A DNA stretch of 29,488 nucleotides, taken from positions 1 to 29,488 of the IMG/VR virus record IMGVR_UViG_3300038716_000200; one strand, written 5' to 3'. The translations under genes and the position numbers were made by a program. This DNA comes from a virus. Within the stretch, counting starts at the first letter, position 1. Every line of letters begins with the position of its first letter. The notes below the pieces were generated by a model that saw only the letters and a program-made list of their open reading frames with translations, was not told where the DNA came from and did not search any database. Below, one piece after another: positions 5,366 through 13,355 of this stretch.

Positions 5366-7384
5366 GTGGCAGTTTCACCTGCAGATTTCGAGTTATATTC
5401 CCGTGCAACCGGTGTTCCTTACCCTCGTACCCCTGAGGAAAGGATGAGAATGGCTCCAGAAGTACATCAATATGCTAGAAACTACGCTCGACGACCTAGT
5501 GCTCTCCAAAAAGTAGCTGGTGCTGTCGGTAAAGCAGCTCAAATTGGGGGTACATTAGCTGGTGCATACGGAATTGCTAAAGCTTTAGGTCCACAGGCGG
5601 GTGCGGTGGCTTCGGCAGTGGCAGATGAGGTTATAAATCAGTCTAAAGGTCCATCTGGAGTTGTAATTACAGATTTAACGACTCCTAAAGAGAAATTTCA
5701 ATATCATCGGGATTATTCAGGGAATAAGAGCGGTAATTATGGGGAAAGAGATAAAACTTATGAAAAACCTGGCTTTTATGACGAAATAGCGGAACACGAT
5801 TTTGATAGTCCACAAAGTGACGGTTTTGTAGAGCCACGTGTACGTATTCCTACTAGAAGAGAAGAAAAACCTCCTACTGAAAGACATCAACGTAAAACTG
5901 TAATACGTGAAGGAAAAAATTATGGAAATCCAGAACCTAAAAGGGATCTTGTAGCAGAAGCAGACGCAAAGGCAGCCGAAATACTTGGCGGTCAGTTAGC
6001 TACGAGAGAAGGGGGAGGACAAATAGAAGATCCATGGTTTGATGAAGGAAACACTCGTAGATATGATCGTTTTGAAGGTGCAGGATTAGCTACAAAAGGT
6101 AGAACTGATACAAGAGGAGGGCTACGTAAGACAGTTGAGGATGCTTCTCTGAATTATCCTGTTGAAAGAGACATGTTGGTGGGTGGAACTGCTGCTACTG
6201 CTGGGGCAGTAGGTAAAAATATTGCTGATGCTGCAAATATTGTTGCTGGTGGCGAAGGATTGGGTAATCCGGTCACTAATACGGTGACACAGGCACTGGG
6301 TGGAGTCAAAGAGGCGGCGTTGCAGAAAATACCTCCTTATCATGCTTTAACAGAGTCTATTCAGGGAGGAGTAGAAACTGCTCAAAATGCTTACGAAACT
6401 ATACGTGGACTTGGATTTGCACCTGGAGCAAACGTAGGGACTGTTCTTGATTGGGCTGGTACGCAAGCGTCTAATTTCCCTGGCGCGGCAACGGTATCTG
6501 AAATAGGAGGCAACGTACTTGAAGCAATGGGTCAGGTGGCTACGAATATGCCGATAGAGGCATTTTTTGGAATTACAGGGGCAGTAGGGGGAGCTACGGC
6601 TATGGGTGTTGCTAGAGGTTTAAATAAAACTAGTAAAGTTGGAAGTAATCTTTTAGAACAAGCAAGTCAAGCTTTTGATAAGACACAGAAAATTATAAAT
6701 AGTGTTAAGACAGACCACGCGCAGATTGATTCTCCAGGTCAAGATCAGAAACGTATTGCGCCAAATACAACTATCCATACTGAGGGTTCTATACAAGGTA
6801 GTGAGCCAGGGTTAGGAGCACACGTTGATTCTGGTACGCCACAAACTAATAGACGTAGAGAAGAGTTAAGGGAGACATTTAGGAAATCTCTAGGAACTGT
6901 TCCTCCTGAAAAAAGAGAAGCTTTAATTGATCAACAATTAGAGAAAGAGTCAAACTCTAAAGGACTTTCTCAACTTAAGAATTTTGTAAGTAAGGCAATG
7001 TCTTCTGATATTGCACAGGCTGGAGATCAAGCAGCAAAAAAAGTAGTTAGAAGTGTCTTGAGAACTGTTGCTGGAGAAGAAAAGTTTCAAGAGATGGCTG
7101 CAGAAAATCTTCGTGAACAACAAGCAGAACGTATGAGAGCTATGGCAGGAAATGAGGCTAGAATGGCAAATATAAGAGCTAAGTACAGTATGGATTACAA
7201 CCCTGCAGCGCCTAAATTACCGGGAGATGCAATTATAGGTTTAAATAAAGACAGGTTTGGTGGCTCAGCCTACATACCTACAGGAGGAATTGATATGTTA
7301 CGTGATGAATCGGTACCAGCTTCTGCTTATGATGTAAGGTTACCAAGAGAAGATGAAGACACACCATTGTGGTGGGAGGTATAA
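5366..7384 (+). CDS. Large virion protein, putative internal/ejection protein, 672 aa
   Basis: First gene of the rightward block. Residues 1-45 are Arg/Pro-rich (PRTPEERMRMAPEVHQYARN), 48-90 form an Ala/Gly helix-prone segment, 95-250 are polar and charged, and 265-420 are a long Ala/Gly/Thr-rich stretch with weakly hydrophobic segments (AFFGITGAVGGATAMGVARG). The C-terminal third is charged and probably helical (AAENLREQQAERMRAMAG). No catalytic motif is seen. Large proteins with this mosaic of amphipathic, Ala/Gly-rich segments are typical of podovirus inner-core proteins ejected into the host, but similarity alone is weak and I infer the role from composition and context. The GTG start lacks a Shine-Dalgarno sequence; no better in-frame start is near. 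Confidence 0.75.
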   Translation: MAVSPADFELYSRATGVPYPRTPEERMRMAPEVHQYARNYARRPSALQKVAGAVGKAAQIGGTLAGAYGIAKALGPQAGAVASAVADEVINQSKGPSGVVITDLTTPKEKFQYHRDYSGNKSGNYGERDKTYEKPGFYDEIAEHDFDSPQSDGFVEPRVRIPTRREEKPPTERHQRKTVIREGKNYGNPEPKRDLVAEADAKAAEILGGQLATREGGGQIEDPWFDEGNTRRYDRFEGAGLATKGRTDTRGGLRKTVEDASLNYPVERDMLVGGTAATAGAVGKNIADAANIVAGGEGLGNPVTNTVTQALGGVKEAALQKIPPYHALTESIQGGVETAQNAYETIRGLGFAPGANVGTVLDWAGTQASNFPGAATVSEIGGNVLEAMGQVATNMPIEAFFGITGAVGGATAMGVARGLNKTSKVGSNLLEQASQAFDKTQKIINSVKTDHAQIDSPGQDQKRIAPNTTIHTEGSIQGSEPGLGAHVDSGTPQTNRRREELRETFRKSLGTVPPEKREALIDQQLEKESNSKGLSQLKNFVSKAMSSDIAQAGDQAAKKVVRSVLRTVAGEEKFQEMAAENLREQQAERMRAMAGNEARMANIRAKYSMDYNPAAPKLPGDAIIGLNKDRFGGSAYIPTGGIDMLRDESVPASAYDVRLPREDEDTPLWWEV

Positions 7385-7424
7385 AGATGGTTGTTGTTAA
7401 ATTGTTCCTAGATAAAACTTTCAC

Positions 7425-7814
7425 ATGATTTTCCTCGAACCTATTATTGCTGCTCTCTTAGGTGCTGGTGTGACTGCACTTGCTGTTTTCTTTAAGAAAA
7501 ATATAGCTGCACAAATGGTCTTAAAATATGGCTCGTTAGTGAAGAAGGCATATGACATTATTGACCCAATTTTAGATAAGAATTTAACGAATTGGAATGG
7601 TGGTCAAGTTGATCAAGCTTTTGAATTAGCAGTTAAGTCTGCAGCCGATGGCGAACTAACAGAAGATGAAATTAAAAAGATAGCTGTTTATATGGCTGAC
7701 GCTTGGTTACCTGCTGCAGCTGCAGATAAAGTACGCATTCTTGAAGCTAAGGGTACAACTGAAGATCAAGATATAGTTACTAAATCAATTACCAAAACCG
7801 TTAACGCTTCTTAA
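7425..7814 (+). CDS. One-helix membrane protein, 129 aa
   Basis: A hydrophobic segment at about 4-23 (LEPIIAALLGAGVTALAVFF) followed by KK is a clear N-terminal transmembrane helix or signal anchor. The remainder is a soluble alpha-helical domain with ELTEDEIKKIAVYMADAW near the end. The topology would suit a holin-like, tail-channel-associated or virion membrane protein; no family is recognised. It lies 40 bases after the 672-residue protein and 2 bases before the next gene, inside the putative virion-protein operon. No Shine-Dalgarno sequence precedes the ATG. Confidence 0.7.
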   Translation: MIFLEPIIAALLGAGVTALAVFFKKNIAAQMVLKYGSLVKKAYDIIDPILDKNLTNWNGGQVDQAFELAVKSAADGELTEDEIKKIAVYMADAWLPAAAADKVRILEAKGTTEDQDIVTKSITKTVNAS

Positions 7815-7816
7815 TT

Positions 7817-8353
7817 ATGGCCGCTGGAGTTCAATTAACAGATCTAAGACCTTTTGCTGATAAAGCATTAAAGAAGCAACAGAAGTTAAAGCAACAAGAT
7901 AAGAATCTTGCATTAAACCCTTTTGCTGATGCTGGAACTCTTAGTAGGGATAAATATACTTCTCGTGATCCAAAGTCTGGAAGTTACCAATGGGCTCAGA
8001 AATTAAAAGATGAGAACCCAGTAGATGATGATTTTCATCTTGCCGCAAGATCATTTATTAGACCAGATGAGAAAGGGTTTAGACAGGCGGATGATGCCTA
8101 TCAAAAGTGGGAAAATTTTGCTTTTGTTCCTTTCCAACCAGGTAACAAAGTAGGGGCTTTAGCTGACCGAGTTGATACTCCTGATGTACAGGCGTTTTAT
8201 GATACATATACGAGATCGCGTTTAATAGACGACGAAACTTACGTAGGTTCATCTAACCTTGCATATATGTTTGAAACACCTGCCACTGAAGGAAGTACTG
8301 AGAATAATCCTAATGAGGCGAACGTCTCACCAAGTAAGGGGGTAGCAGTGTAA
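7817..8353 (+). CDS. Hypothetical virion-module protein, 178 aa
   Basis: A soluble, charged protein. The N-terminal half is Lys/Gln-rich (KALKKQQKLKQQDKNLAL) and leads into NPFADAGTLSRDKYTSRDP; the middle is aromatic-rich (AYQKWENFAFVPFQPGNK); the C-terminus is polar and low complexity. I do not recognise a family. It starts two bases after the membrane protein, and its TAA stop overlaps the next ATG as TAATG, so it is co-translated with the 261-residue protein that follows. Role inferred only from location among probable internal virion genes. Confidence 0.7.
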   Translation: MAAGVQLTDLRPFADKALKKQQKLKQQDKNLALNPFADAGTLSRDKYTSRDPKSGSYQWAQKLKDENPVDDDFHLAARSFIRPDEKGFRQADDAYQKWENFAFVPFQPGNKVGALADRVDTPDVQAFYDTYTRSRLIDDETYVGSSNLAYMFETPATEGSTENNPNEANVSPSKGVAV

Positions 8354-9138
8354 TGGCACAAGAAAAAAGTTGGTTTGATGATCCTGTAGTAAAACGAGTG
8401 AAAAGTAAAGTTGCGGATAAGGTTGTCGATAAAGGAATGGAAATGCTTGAAAAAGGAACTGGGGTACCTGTTAGACAGGTAGCTGGTTTAATGTCTCCCG
8501 AATTGTGGGGTAAAGCTAAGGAAGCTGCACAAGGGTGGTGGAATACTATGGCTGCTCCAGCTAGAGAGGGGACTCAGAATCTTCTTACAACTACTGCTAT
8601 GGAAGCAGGTGGTTTTAAAGGTCCTGCTCCTACAGACGATGTCAGCAGAGTACCTAGATTTAGAAGTGAGCGAAGTGTAGGTGAGCCTTATCAAGAGGGT
8701 AAAGGTTGGGATCAACGTTGGCGAAAAGAAGAGGGAGAATATCCTAGATGGGCAAAAGCCGCATATGAAAATCCAGAAGTTGTAGCAAATATTGCAGGTA
8801 GCATTGTTCCAGCCGCTGCAGTTGTAGGTACCGGTACTGCTCTTAATTGGTGGGCTCAAGGAGATAAGCCTAGATCTGATTATGCCTACAATGTGAATCC
8901 TGCTCGTGGTAGTTATAACTCCAGTGTTGAATCTGCTGAAGCTTCCGCTTTTTATAAGCATCAATTAGAAGAACAGAAATTTGCACATAAGATGGAATTG
9001 ATGAATGCAAGAGAACAATCTCGTACTCCAGGTGTTCAAAATACGTCTATGGGTTCTTATGGAGGAGGTCCAATGGATAACAGTGCCATTATTGGATTAC
9101 TTCAAAATCAATTTGGGAATACTAGAACTTACTTCTAA
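8353..9138 (+). CDS. Ala/Trp-rich virion-module protein, 261 aa
   Basis: Begins with an amphipathic helix (MAQEKSWFDDPVVKRVKSK), then helical Ala/Trp-rich segments (KEAAQGWWNTMAAPAREG), a basic/aromatic patch, and an Ala/Val-rich hydrophobic segment (IAGSIVPAAAVVGTGTALNW, about 153-172) that could insert in a membrane. The C-terminal half contains a helical stretch (QLEEQKFAHKMELMNAREQ) and ends FGNTRTYF. A very similar C-terminal signature (R-x-Y-F) appears in two other proteins of this block. No enzymatic motif was found. A candidate internal/ejection protein; family unknown. TAATG overlap with the upstream gene. Confidence 0.7.
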   Translation: MAQEKSWFDDPVVKRVKSKVADKVVDKGMEMLEKGTGVPVRQVAGLMSPELWGKAKEAAQGWWNTMAAPAREGTQNLLTTTAMEAGGFKGPAPTDDVSRVPRFRSERSVGEPYQEGKGWDQRWRKEEGEYPRWAKAAYENPEVVANIAGSIVPAAAVVGTGTALNWWAQGDKPRSDYAYNVNPARGSYNSSVESAEASAFYKHQLEEQKFAHKMELMNAREQSRTPGVQNTSMGSYGGGPMDNSAIIGLLQNQFGNTRTYF

Positions 9139-9176
9139 ATAAGTGAACGTATAATGAATAAAAAAGAGAGATAACA

Positions 9177-9668
9177 ATGTTACCAGGAGCAATTTTTTCC
9201 GGCAAAGATGGATCTAGGCAATACGAGGTAGGTGAACCAGGAGGAAACTATTTTAGTAATACCGGAAATGAGGGAGGAGGCTTCAGTGGAGGATTCTCTA
9301 AGAATTTTGGAAAGAACTTTCTAGATATTTGGAAGACTGGTGGAATGGGTGGCGGTGGTAGTGGCGGTGGTGATGGAGATATATCTTTTGGCCCTACCAC
9401 AATGGGGGGTGGCTCAGTATCACCTATAGGTAGTGGTGGTAAGCATTTCTTATTTCAATATACTCATCCACAGGCAACTATTATGCCATCGGCACCGTCT
9501 CAGCCTGGCTTCTTAGAAAATGTTGCCACAGCAGCAATACCTGCTGCAATTGGTGCATTTTGTGATGAACGTCTCAAAGTTGATATGGCACCATTAGAAA
9601 GTACTGAAGTTAATGATTCTTTAGCTGAGATTGCATTCTTTGTTAAGGGGCTCCGTGAGTGCGCTTGA
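9177..9668 (+). CDS. Gly-rich protein with N-terminal part of an S74-like domain, 163 aa
   Basis: Residues 20-90 are extremely Gly/Ser-rich (GGMGGGGSGGGDGDIS), followed by FQYTHPQATIM and an Ala-rich link to CDERLKVDMAPL at 129-140. That last motif matches the (S/T)DERLK start of peptidase S74 intramolecular chaperone domains, which trimerise phage fibre or spike tips and then cleave themselves off. Here Ser is replaced by Cys129, and the frame ends after RECA, before the usual remainder of the domain. The remainder is present in the +1 frame (next entry). Either a +1 frameshift, a GTG restart or an indel in the sequenced DNA is implied. A GAGAGA run upstream of the ATG is a weak ribosome binding site. 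Confidence 0.75.
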   Translation: MLPGAIFSGKDGSRQYEVGEPGGNYFSNTGNEGGGFSGGFSKNFGKNFLDIWKTGGMGGGGSGGGDGDISFGPTTMGGGSVSPIGSGGKHFLFQYTHPQATIMPSAPSQPGFLENVATAAIPAAIGAFCDERLKVDMAPLESTEVNDSLAEIAFFVKGLRECA

Positions 9669-9876
9669 GAAGTTAAAACAGTTAGAGCCGATTCAATTTC
9701 GGTATAAAGAAAATATAGATCCTAATCAGTCATTAAGAGCTGGTTTTTCGGCACAACAAGTACAAGAGATTATCCCTGAAGCTGTCCATGAAGTTGATGG
9801 AGTTTTGATGCTTGACTTAAACGTTTTGCGTAATTACTTATCATTAGCTAGAGAAGAGTTATTGTCTAAGAGTTAG
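9631..9876 (+). CDS. C-terminal part of S74-like chaperone domain, +1 frame
   Basis: This frame continues the S74-like domain: SALEKLKQLEPIQFRYKEN, then RAGFSAQQVQEIIPEAV and a terminal helix (LRNYLSLAREELLSK). The GFxAQxVQExxPE block is the most conserved part of the family. Possible starts are TTG 9631, TTG 9640 or GTG 9655; I favour GTG 9655, which follows AAGGGG by only 4 bases and overlaps the last codons of the upstream frame (stop 9666-9668). Alternatively the two frames make a single fusion by +1 slippage near AAG-GGG-CTC (9645-9653), or a one-base homopolymer error in GGGG (9647-9650) splits one gene. The sequence alone cannot choose. Confidence 0.65.
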   Translation: MHSLLRGSVSALEKLKQLEPIQFRYKENIDPNQSLRAGFSAQQVQEIIPEAVHEVDGVLMLDLNVLRNYLSLAREELLSKS

Positions 9877-9919
9877 AGACTTTAAAATAATTAAATATAG
9901 ATATTTAGTGTAAAAGAAA

Positions 9920-10708
9920 ATGCCATTGCCTGCTGCTGTAGCTACTTTACCTGCGTTAGGAAAAACTCTTTACGGACTTGGAAGTGCTGCTTTACCTTAT
10001 CTACCAGCATTAGGTGCAGCTGGTGGTGCTTATTCACAAAGAGATAGAGGCTTAGGAGGAATGCTTCAAGGAGGCATCGTGGGCGGTGCTTCTACATGGG
10101 GACTCGGCGGTCCACTAGCAGGAGTAATGAACCCTGCAGCTAGGTTGGCTGGTAACGCTGCCGTGCAAGCAGGATTACAAGGTGGGGCTGTACGTGCTCT
10201 TATGGGTGGAACAAGAGCCGCATTGCCAGTTGCTGCAGGTTTAGGTGTTGGTGGATTAAGTGCAGGATTAACTATGCCAGCAATAGGTGGAGCAGCCGGA
10301 GCTGGTGCAATGGGTTTAACTAGATCTGGTGGTGTTGGTCCTCAAGGTGATCCTTTAGGTAATTTGCCTCCAGGTACAACTGCTCGGATGAAAGGACCAG
10401 ATGGTGGTTGGTGGTACCAACTAGATCCTAGTAATGTGCCAATGGGTAACAGACTAGGTAGACAACTTGATGCAATAACAGATGCTTCAAATATTAATAC
10501 TTTAGGTAACGCAATTTATGGTCAAACTGAAAGAGCTGCAAAGTCTGAGTTAGCACGTCAAGCAGCTGCAACACAGTTAGCATCTAATATTCAGCAGGCT
10601 AGACAAATGTCTCTTAATTCTCAAGAGGCTGGCTTACGCATGGGTATTGACGCTGGTCAAAACATGGCGTCTGCACTCGCTAACAGACAAAACTTTAGGT
10701 ATTTCTAA
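9920..10708 (+). CDS. Ala/Gly-rich virion-module protein, 262 aa
   Basis: The first 135 residues are almost entirely small residues with weakly hydrophobic runs (LGKTLYGLGSAALPYLPALG, then further Gly/Ala repeats), typical of membrane-active or pore-forming segments in ejected virion proteins. A middle stretch (NLPPGTTARMKGPDGGWWYQ) looks like a small folded motif. Residues 190-262 are helical and Gln/Ala-rich, ending RQNFRYF. The terminal R-x-Y-F matches the ends of the proteins at 8353-9138 and 10709-11521. No known family recognised. Its TAA stop is followed immediately by the next ATG. Confidence 0.7.
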   Translation: MPLPAAVATLPALGKTLYGLGSAALPYLPALGAAGGAYSQRDRGLGGMLQGGIVGGASTWGLGGPLAGVMNPAARLAGNAAVQAGLQGGAVRALMGGTRAALPVAAGLGVGGLSAGLTMPAIGGAAGAGAMGLTRSGGVGPQGDPLGNLPPGTTARMKGPDGGWWYQLDPSNVPMGNRLGRQLDAITDASNINTLGNAIYGQTERAAKSELARQAAATQLASNIQQARQMSLNSQEAGLRMGIDAGQNMASALANRQNFRYF

Positions 10709-11521
10709 ATGTCAATTAGACAAAGCATAAATAATCTTTTAGGCGGAGGCCAAGGTGGAACTGTTTTAGGTCCTGGTTACACCGATAAGATGAATTACAT
10801 TGACAAATTCATTGCGAATGAGAAGTATGATATCGAAAAAGGAGGTAAACAATATGAAGATGACCCTGAAGGACTTGTTTGGGATGCTTATAGAAATCGA
10901 TTAGTTAGAGAAGGAGCTCCTACAGGTTTAAAAGGAAATATTCTTGGAATGATTGATTGGATGAATGCAAATCCTTTAGCTGCAAGACTTTTTACAGGAG
11001 GTAAGCTTCCTATAGGTTCGAGACCAACAGATTTAGATCAAGCAGGGGGATATGCAGATCCATATGGAAAAGGACCAGATCCAGGTACTTTAGGTGGTCA
11101 ACGTGTGGAAATAAAACCTAAGGTTAAAAATCCATATTATGATGCTGCCAAAGCGCGAACATTCCAATTACAACAAACTGGAGCAGTACCAGCAATAGAT
11201 CAAACTGGGAGATGGATTAATCAGTTTGCTACAGATGCCTATACAGGATGGCGTGATCCGAGGAGGATGGCAGGTAATCTCGGTATGGTTGGTAGTGCAT
11301 TGAAGGATGCCACTTACTATGGTCATCAGCTAGATAAAGCTCAGATGTATGACTTTATGAATTCGCCATTAGGACAGGCTAGGGCATCGTTAACGGCACA
11401 ACAGGCAATGGCTGTTCCACGTCTAACAAAAGCTGCTCTTATTGAAGCAATAGCGAAGAGACAGGGTGCAGCGAACGAATTTGGGCAATTAGGAACTCAG
11501 AGAACATATTTCACAGGTTAG
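10709..11521 (+). CDS. Hypothetical virion-module protein, 270 aa
   Basis: Starts directly after the preceding stop. N-terminus MSIRQSINNLLGGGQGGT, then a helical charged region (YIDKFIANEKYDIEKGGKQY), a helix with MIDWMNANPLAARLF, a Pro/Gly-rich linker, and a long C-terminal helical part ending GQLGTQRTYFTG. Shares the R-x-Y-F type terminus, followed here by two extra residues. The protein looks soluble with an extended central linker. No family recognised; it is grouped with the other putative internal proteins by context and terminal motif only. Confidence 0.68.
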   Translation: MSIRQSINNLLGGGQGGTVLGPGYTDKMNYIDKFIANEKYDIEKGGKQYEDDPEGLVWDAYRNRLVREGAPTGLKGNILGMIDWMNANPLAARLFTGGKLPIGSRPTDLDQAGGYADPYGKGPDPGTLGGQRVEIKPKVKNPYYDAAKARTFQLQQTGAVPAIDQTGRWINQFATDAYTGWRDPRRMAGNLGMVGSALKDATYYGHQLDKAQMYDFMNSPLGQARASLTAQQAMAVPRLTKAALIEAIAKRQGAANEFGQLGTQRTYFTG

Positions 11522-11577
11522 TTAACTTAACCATTGGTAGAATCTAGATACTGCTCATTTAAAAAGTATTTAGAAAA

Positions 11578-12849
11578 ATGGCTGATGATGTATTAAAAAA
11601 ACAACAAGCTGAAAATATAAAGGCAAAGACAGAGATAGATACTGGTGCAACGGGTTCAGATCGTGAGGGGAAGACGTATACAATTGCCGGTAATAAATAT
11701 ACGGTTGACCAGGAGACGACTAATCAATTAGTACTAGATGAGGCTGCAGCAGCACAAACTCGTCTCAATATGATGACGGCTGCAGATGAAGATAAATATC
11801 TGAAGACTCATTTCACAACTGAGGAGATGAGAGCCGCTGATCAGGCTTCATTGTTGAAACAGAATGAATATGCGACGATGGGTGAGCAGGATCGAGCAAC
11901 GGAAGCAGTTAAAGGAGTTGAGAGAAGAGCACAGCTAGAAACTGAAGGAGCTGAACAACGAGAAACTGCTGAAACTGTTGGCGCACAGACTCGTTTAACA
12001 GAAGCTGAAAAAGGAGCACAGGAACGACTTACTCAGCAAGAAGGATTACAAGAGAGTGGACGTCAAGCACGAGAAACACAAGCAGAAAGATATGTAGGAG
12101 AAAGAGGTTTAGAAGAGACTAGAGGAGCAGAGGCTCGTGCATTAGCTGGTAAGACAGCAGCTGAAGCTAGAGAAACTCAAGCTGAGCGTTTTGCTGGTGA
12201 AAGAAGTTTAGTTGAAACAGGAGGAGCTCAACAAAGGGAAACTCAAGCTGAGAAGTATGCAGGAGAAAGAGGTTTAGAAGAAACTAGAGGAGCACAGACA
12301 CGAGAGACTCAGGCAGAAAGATATGCAGGGGAAAGAGGACTAGTTGAGACAGGTGGCGAACAGCAAAGACAAACACAGGCTGAGAAATATATGGGAGAAA
12401 GAGGATTAGTTGAGGCTGGTGGTCAACAAGCACGAGAAACGCAAGCTGAACGTTATGCAGGAGAAAGGGGATTAGCAAGTACTGTTGCTCAAGAGGGCAG
12501 ACAAACTCAGGCAGAGAAGTATGCAGGGGAAAGAGGACTAGTTAGTTCTAAGGGTGCAGAAGAACGTCAGACTCAAGCAGAGAGATATGCGGGTGAAAGG
12601 GGATTATTAGGGGAAGGAGGGTCTCAAGCTAGACAGACACAAGCCGAGAGATATACAGGTGAGAGATCCTTATTAAGAGAGGGTGGTTCTGAAACCAGAA
12701 AAACTAGAGAGACTGAAGGAGAACAGGCCAGAGCATTAGAGAGAACTCGTGGATCTGAAACACGTCGTACAGATCTTCAAAGAGAATCTTTCCGTCGCTA
12801 TAAGGAAGATAGGGACTATAGTCAAGCTCGCACAGCAGCTAGAGCATGA
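11578..12849 (+). CDS. Hendecad-repeat coiled-coil protein, 423 aa
   Basis: Residues 1-115 are non-repetitive and acidic. From about 118 an 11-residue periodicity appears (for example AQLETEGAEQR, ETAETVGAQTR), and residues 165-373 hold nine 22-residue units with the half-consensus RETQAERYAGE and RGLVETGGxQQ, plus one 11-residue half unit after the first. The end (about 374-423) continues as Arg-rich degenerate repeats. Eleven residues correspond to three turns of helix, so the array should form a long, straight, nearly untwisted coiled coil or fibre, probably oligomeric. Candidate roles are an internal or tail fibre shaft or a scaffold. It lies directly before the terminase genes, with an ATGA overlap into the next gene. 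Confidence 0.8.
   Translation: MADDVLKKQQAENIKAKTEIDTGATGSDREGKTYTIAGNKYTVDQETTNQLVLDEAAAAQTRLNMMTAADEDKYLKTHFTTEEMRAADQASLLKQNEYATMGEQDRATEAVKGVERRAQLETEGAEQRETAETVGAQTRLTEAEKGAQERLTQQEGLQESGRQARETQAERYVGERGLEETRGAEARALAGKTAAEARETQAERFAGERSLVETGGAQQRETQAEKYAGERGLEETRGAQTRETQAERYAGERGLVETGGEQQRQTQAEKYMGERGLVEAGGQQARETQAERYAGERGLASTVAQEGRQTQAEKYAGERGLVSSKGAEERQTQAERYAGERGLLGEGGSQARQTQAERYTGERSLLREGGSETRKTRETEGEQARALERTRGSETRRTDLQRESFRRYKEDRDYSQARTAARA
12070..12696 (+). repeat. In-frame 66-bp repeat array (nine units plus one half unit)
   Basis: Unit 1 is 12070-12135, the half unit 12136-12168 and units 2-9 12169-12696. All have the same length at the protein level (22 aa) with variable codons, so the array is old and maintained by selection or gene conversion rather than newly expanded. 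The coding strand is purine-rich. Confidence 0.85.
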
Positions 12850-13331
12850 TCGAATGGGTTAAAGGACTTACCGAAAAAGATAGGGAAGCCTACTTAGCCT
12901 TTTGTAAACAAACTAAAAGCTCAATTCAAATGTATTTGTACGCCCGATTTCTTGGGTTTACAGGTACAATCGTTCAATGCGATAAATGGGCTCAAAGAAA
13001 GTTCAAAAGGCGTAACTTTAATGAAGTATTGGAAACCGAAATTGATTCAATGCAGCAAGATATTTCTAATTTAAGAATTGGTATTGAACAAGGTATGGTG
13101 AAACAGGATATGGGTACTGCCAGAATTGCAATGCTTCAAAAGGAATTGAGGGGAACGATTAAACAACTCAGTGACGAAAGGGTTTTGCTTGATAAACAAG
13201 GTTTAATTCTTGCTGGTGCAGATAGAGCTTTACGAGAAATGTTGTCTATTTTTAGAGACGATCCTATTGAAGGGCCTCTAACAGAAGCGTCAATGGGAGT
13301 TTGGACAAAAATATTACAAGAAGAAAGTTAG
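12846..13331 (+). CDS. Probable small terminase subunit, 161 aa
   Basis: Located directly before the large terminase, where the small subunit usually sits. N-terminal third (EAYLAFCKQTKSSIQMYLYA, FTGTIVQCDKWAQRKFK) could form a DNA-binding helix-turn-helix with a basic patch; the middle is a long helical hairpin (IDSMQQDISNLRIGIEQG, LQKELRGTIKQLSDERVLL) suitable for ring oligomerisation; the C-terminus is acidic and could bind TerL. The length fits typical TerS. I cannot confirm homology by sequence, so the call rests on position and architecture. Its role would be to recognise phage DNA and start packaging. The ATG overlaps the upstream stop (ATGA). Confidence 0.6.
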   Translation: MIEWVKGLTEKDREAYLAFCKQTKSSIQMYLYARFLGFTGTIVQCDKWAQRKFKRRNFNEVLETEIDSMQQDISNLRIGIEQGMVKQDMGTARIAMLQKELRGTIKQLSDERVLLDKQGLILAGADRALREMLSIFRDDPIEGPLTEASMGVWTKILQEES

Positions 13332-13355
13332 AGATTCTTAAGCTATGCTACGTGC

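Noticed and set aside
8488-8964. 158-codon minus-strand frame
   Set aside because: Antisense to a gene fixed by a TAATG overlap; Ser/Thr/Ile/Cys-rich product typical of an antisense shadow.
12070-12696. 66-bp repeats as a CRISPR array
   Set aside because: No constant repeats with unique spacers; the units are in-frame protein repeats with varying codons.
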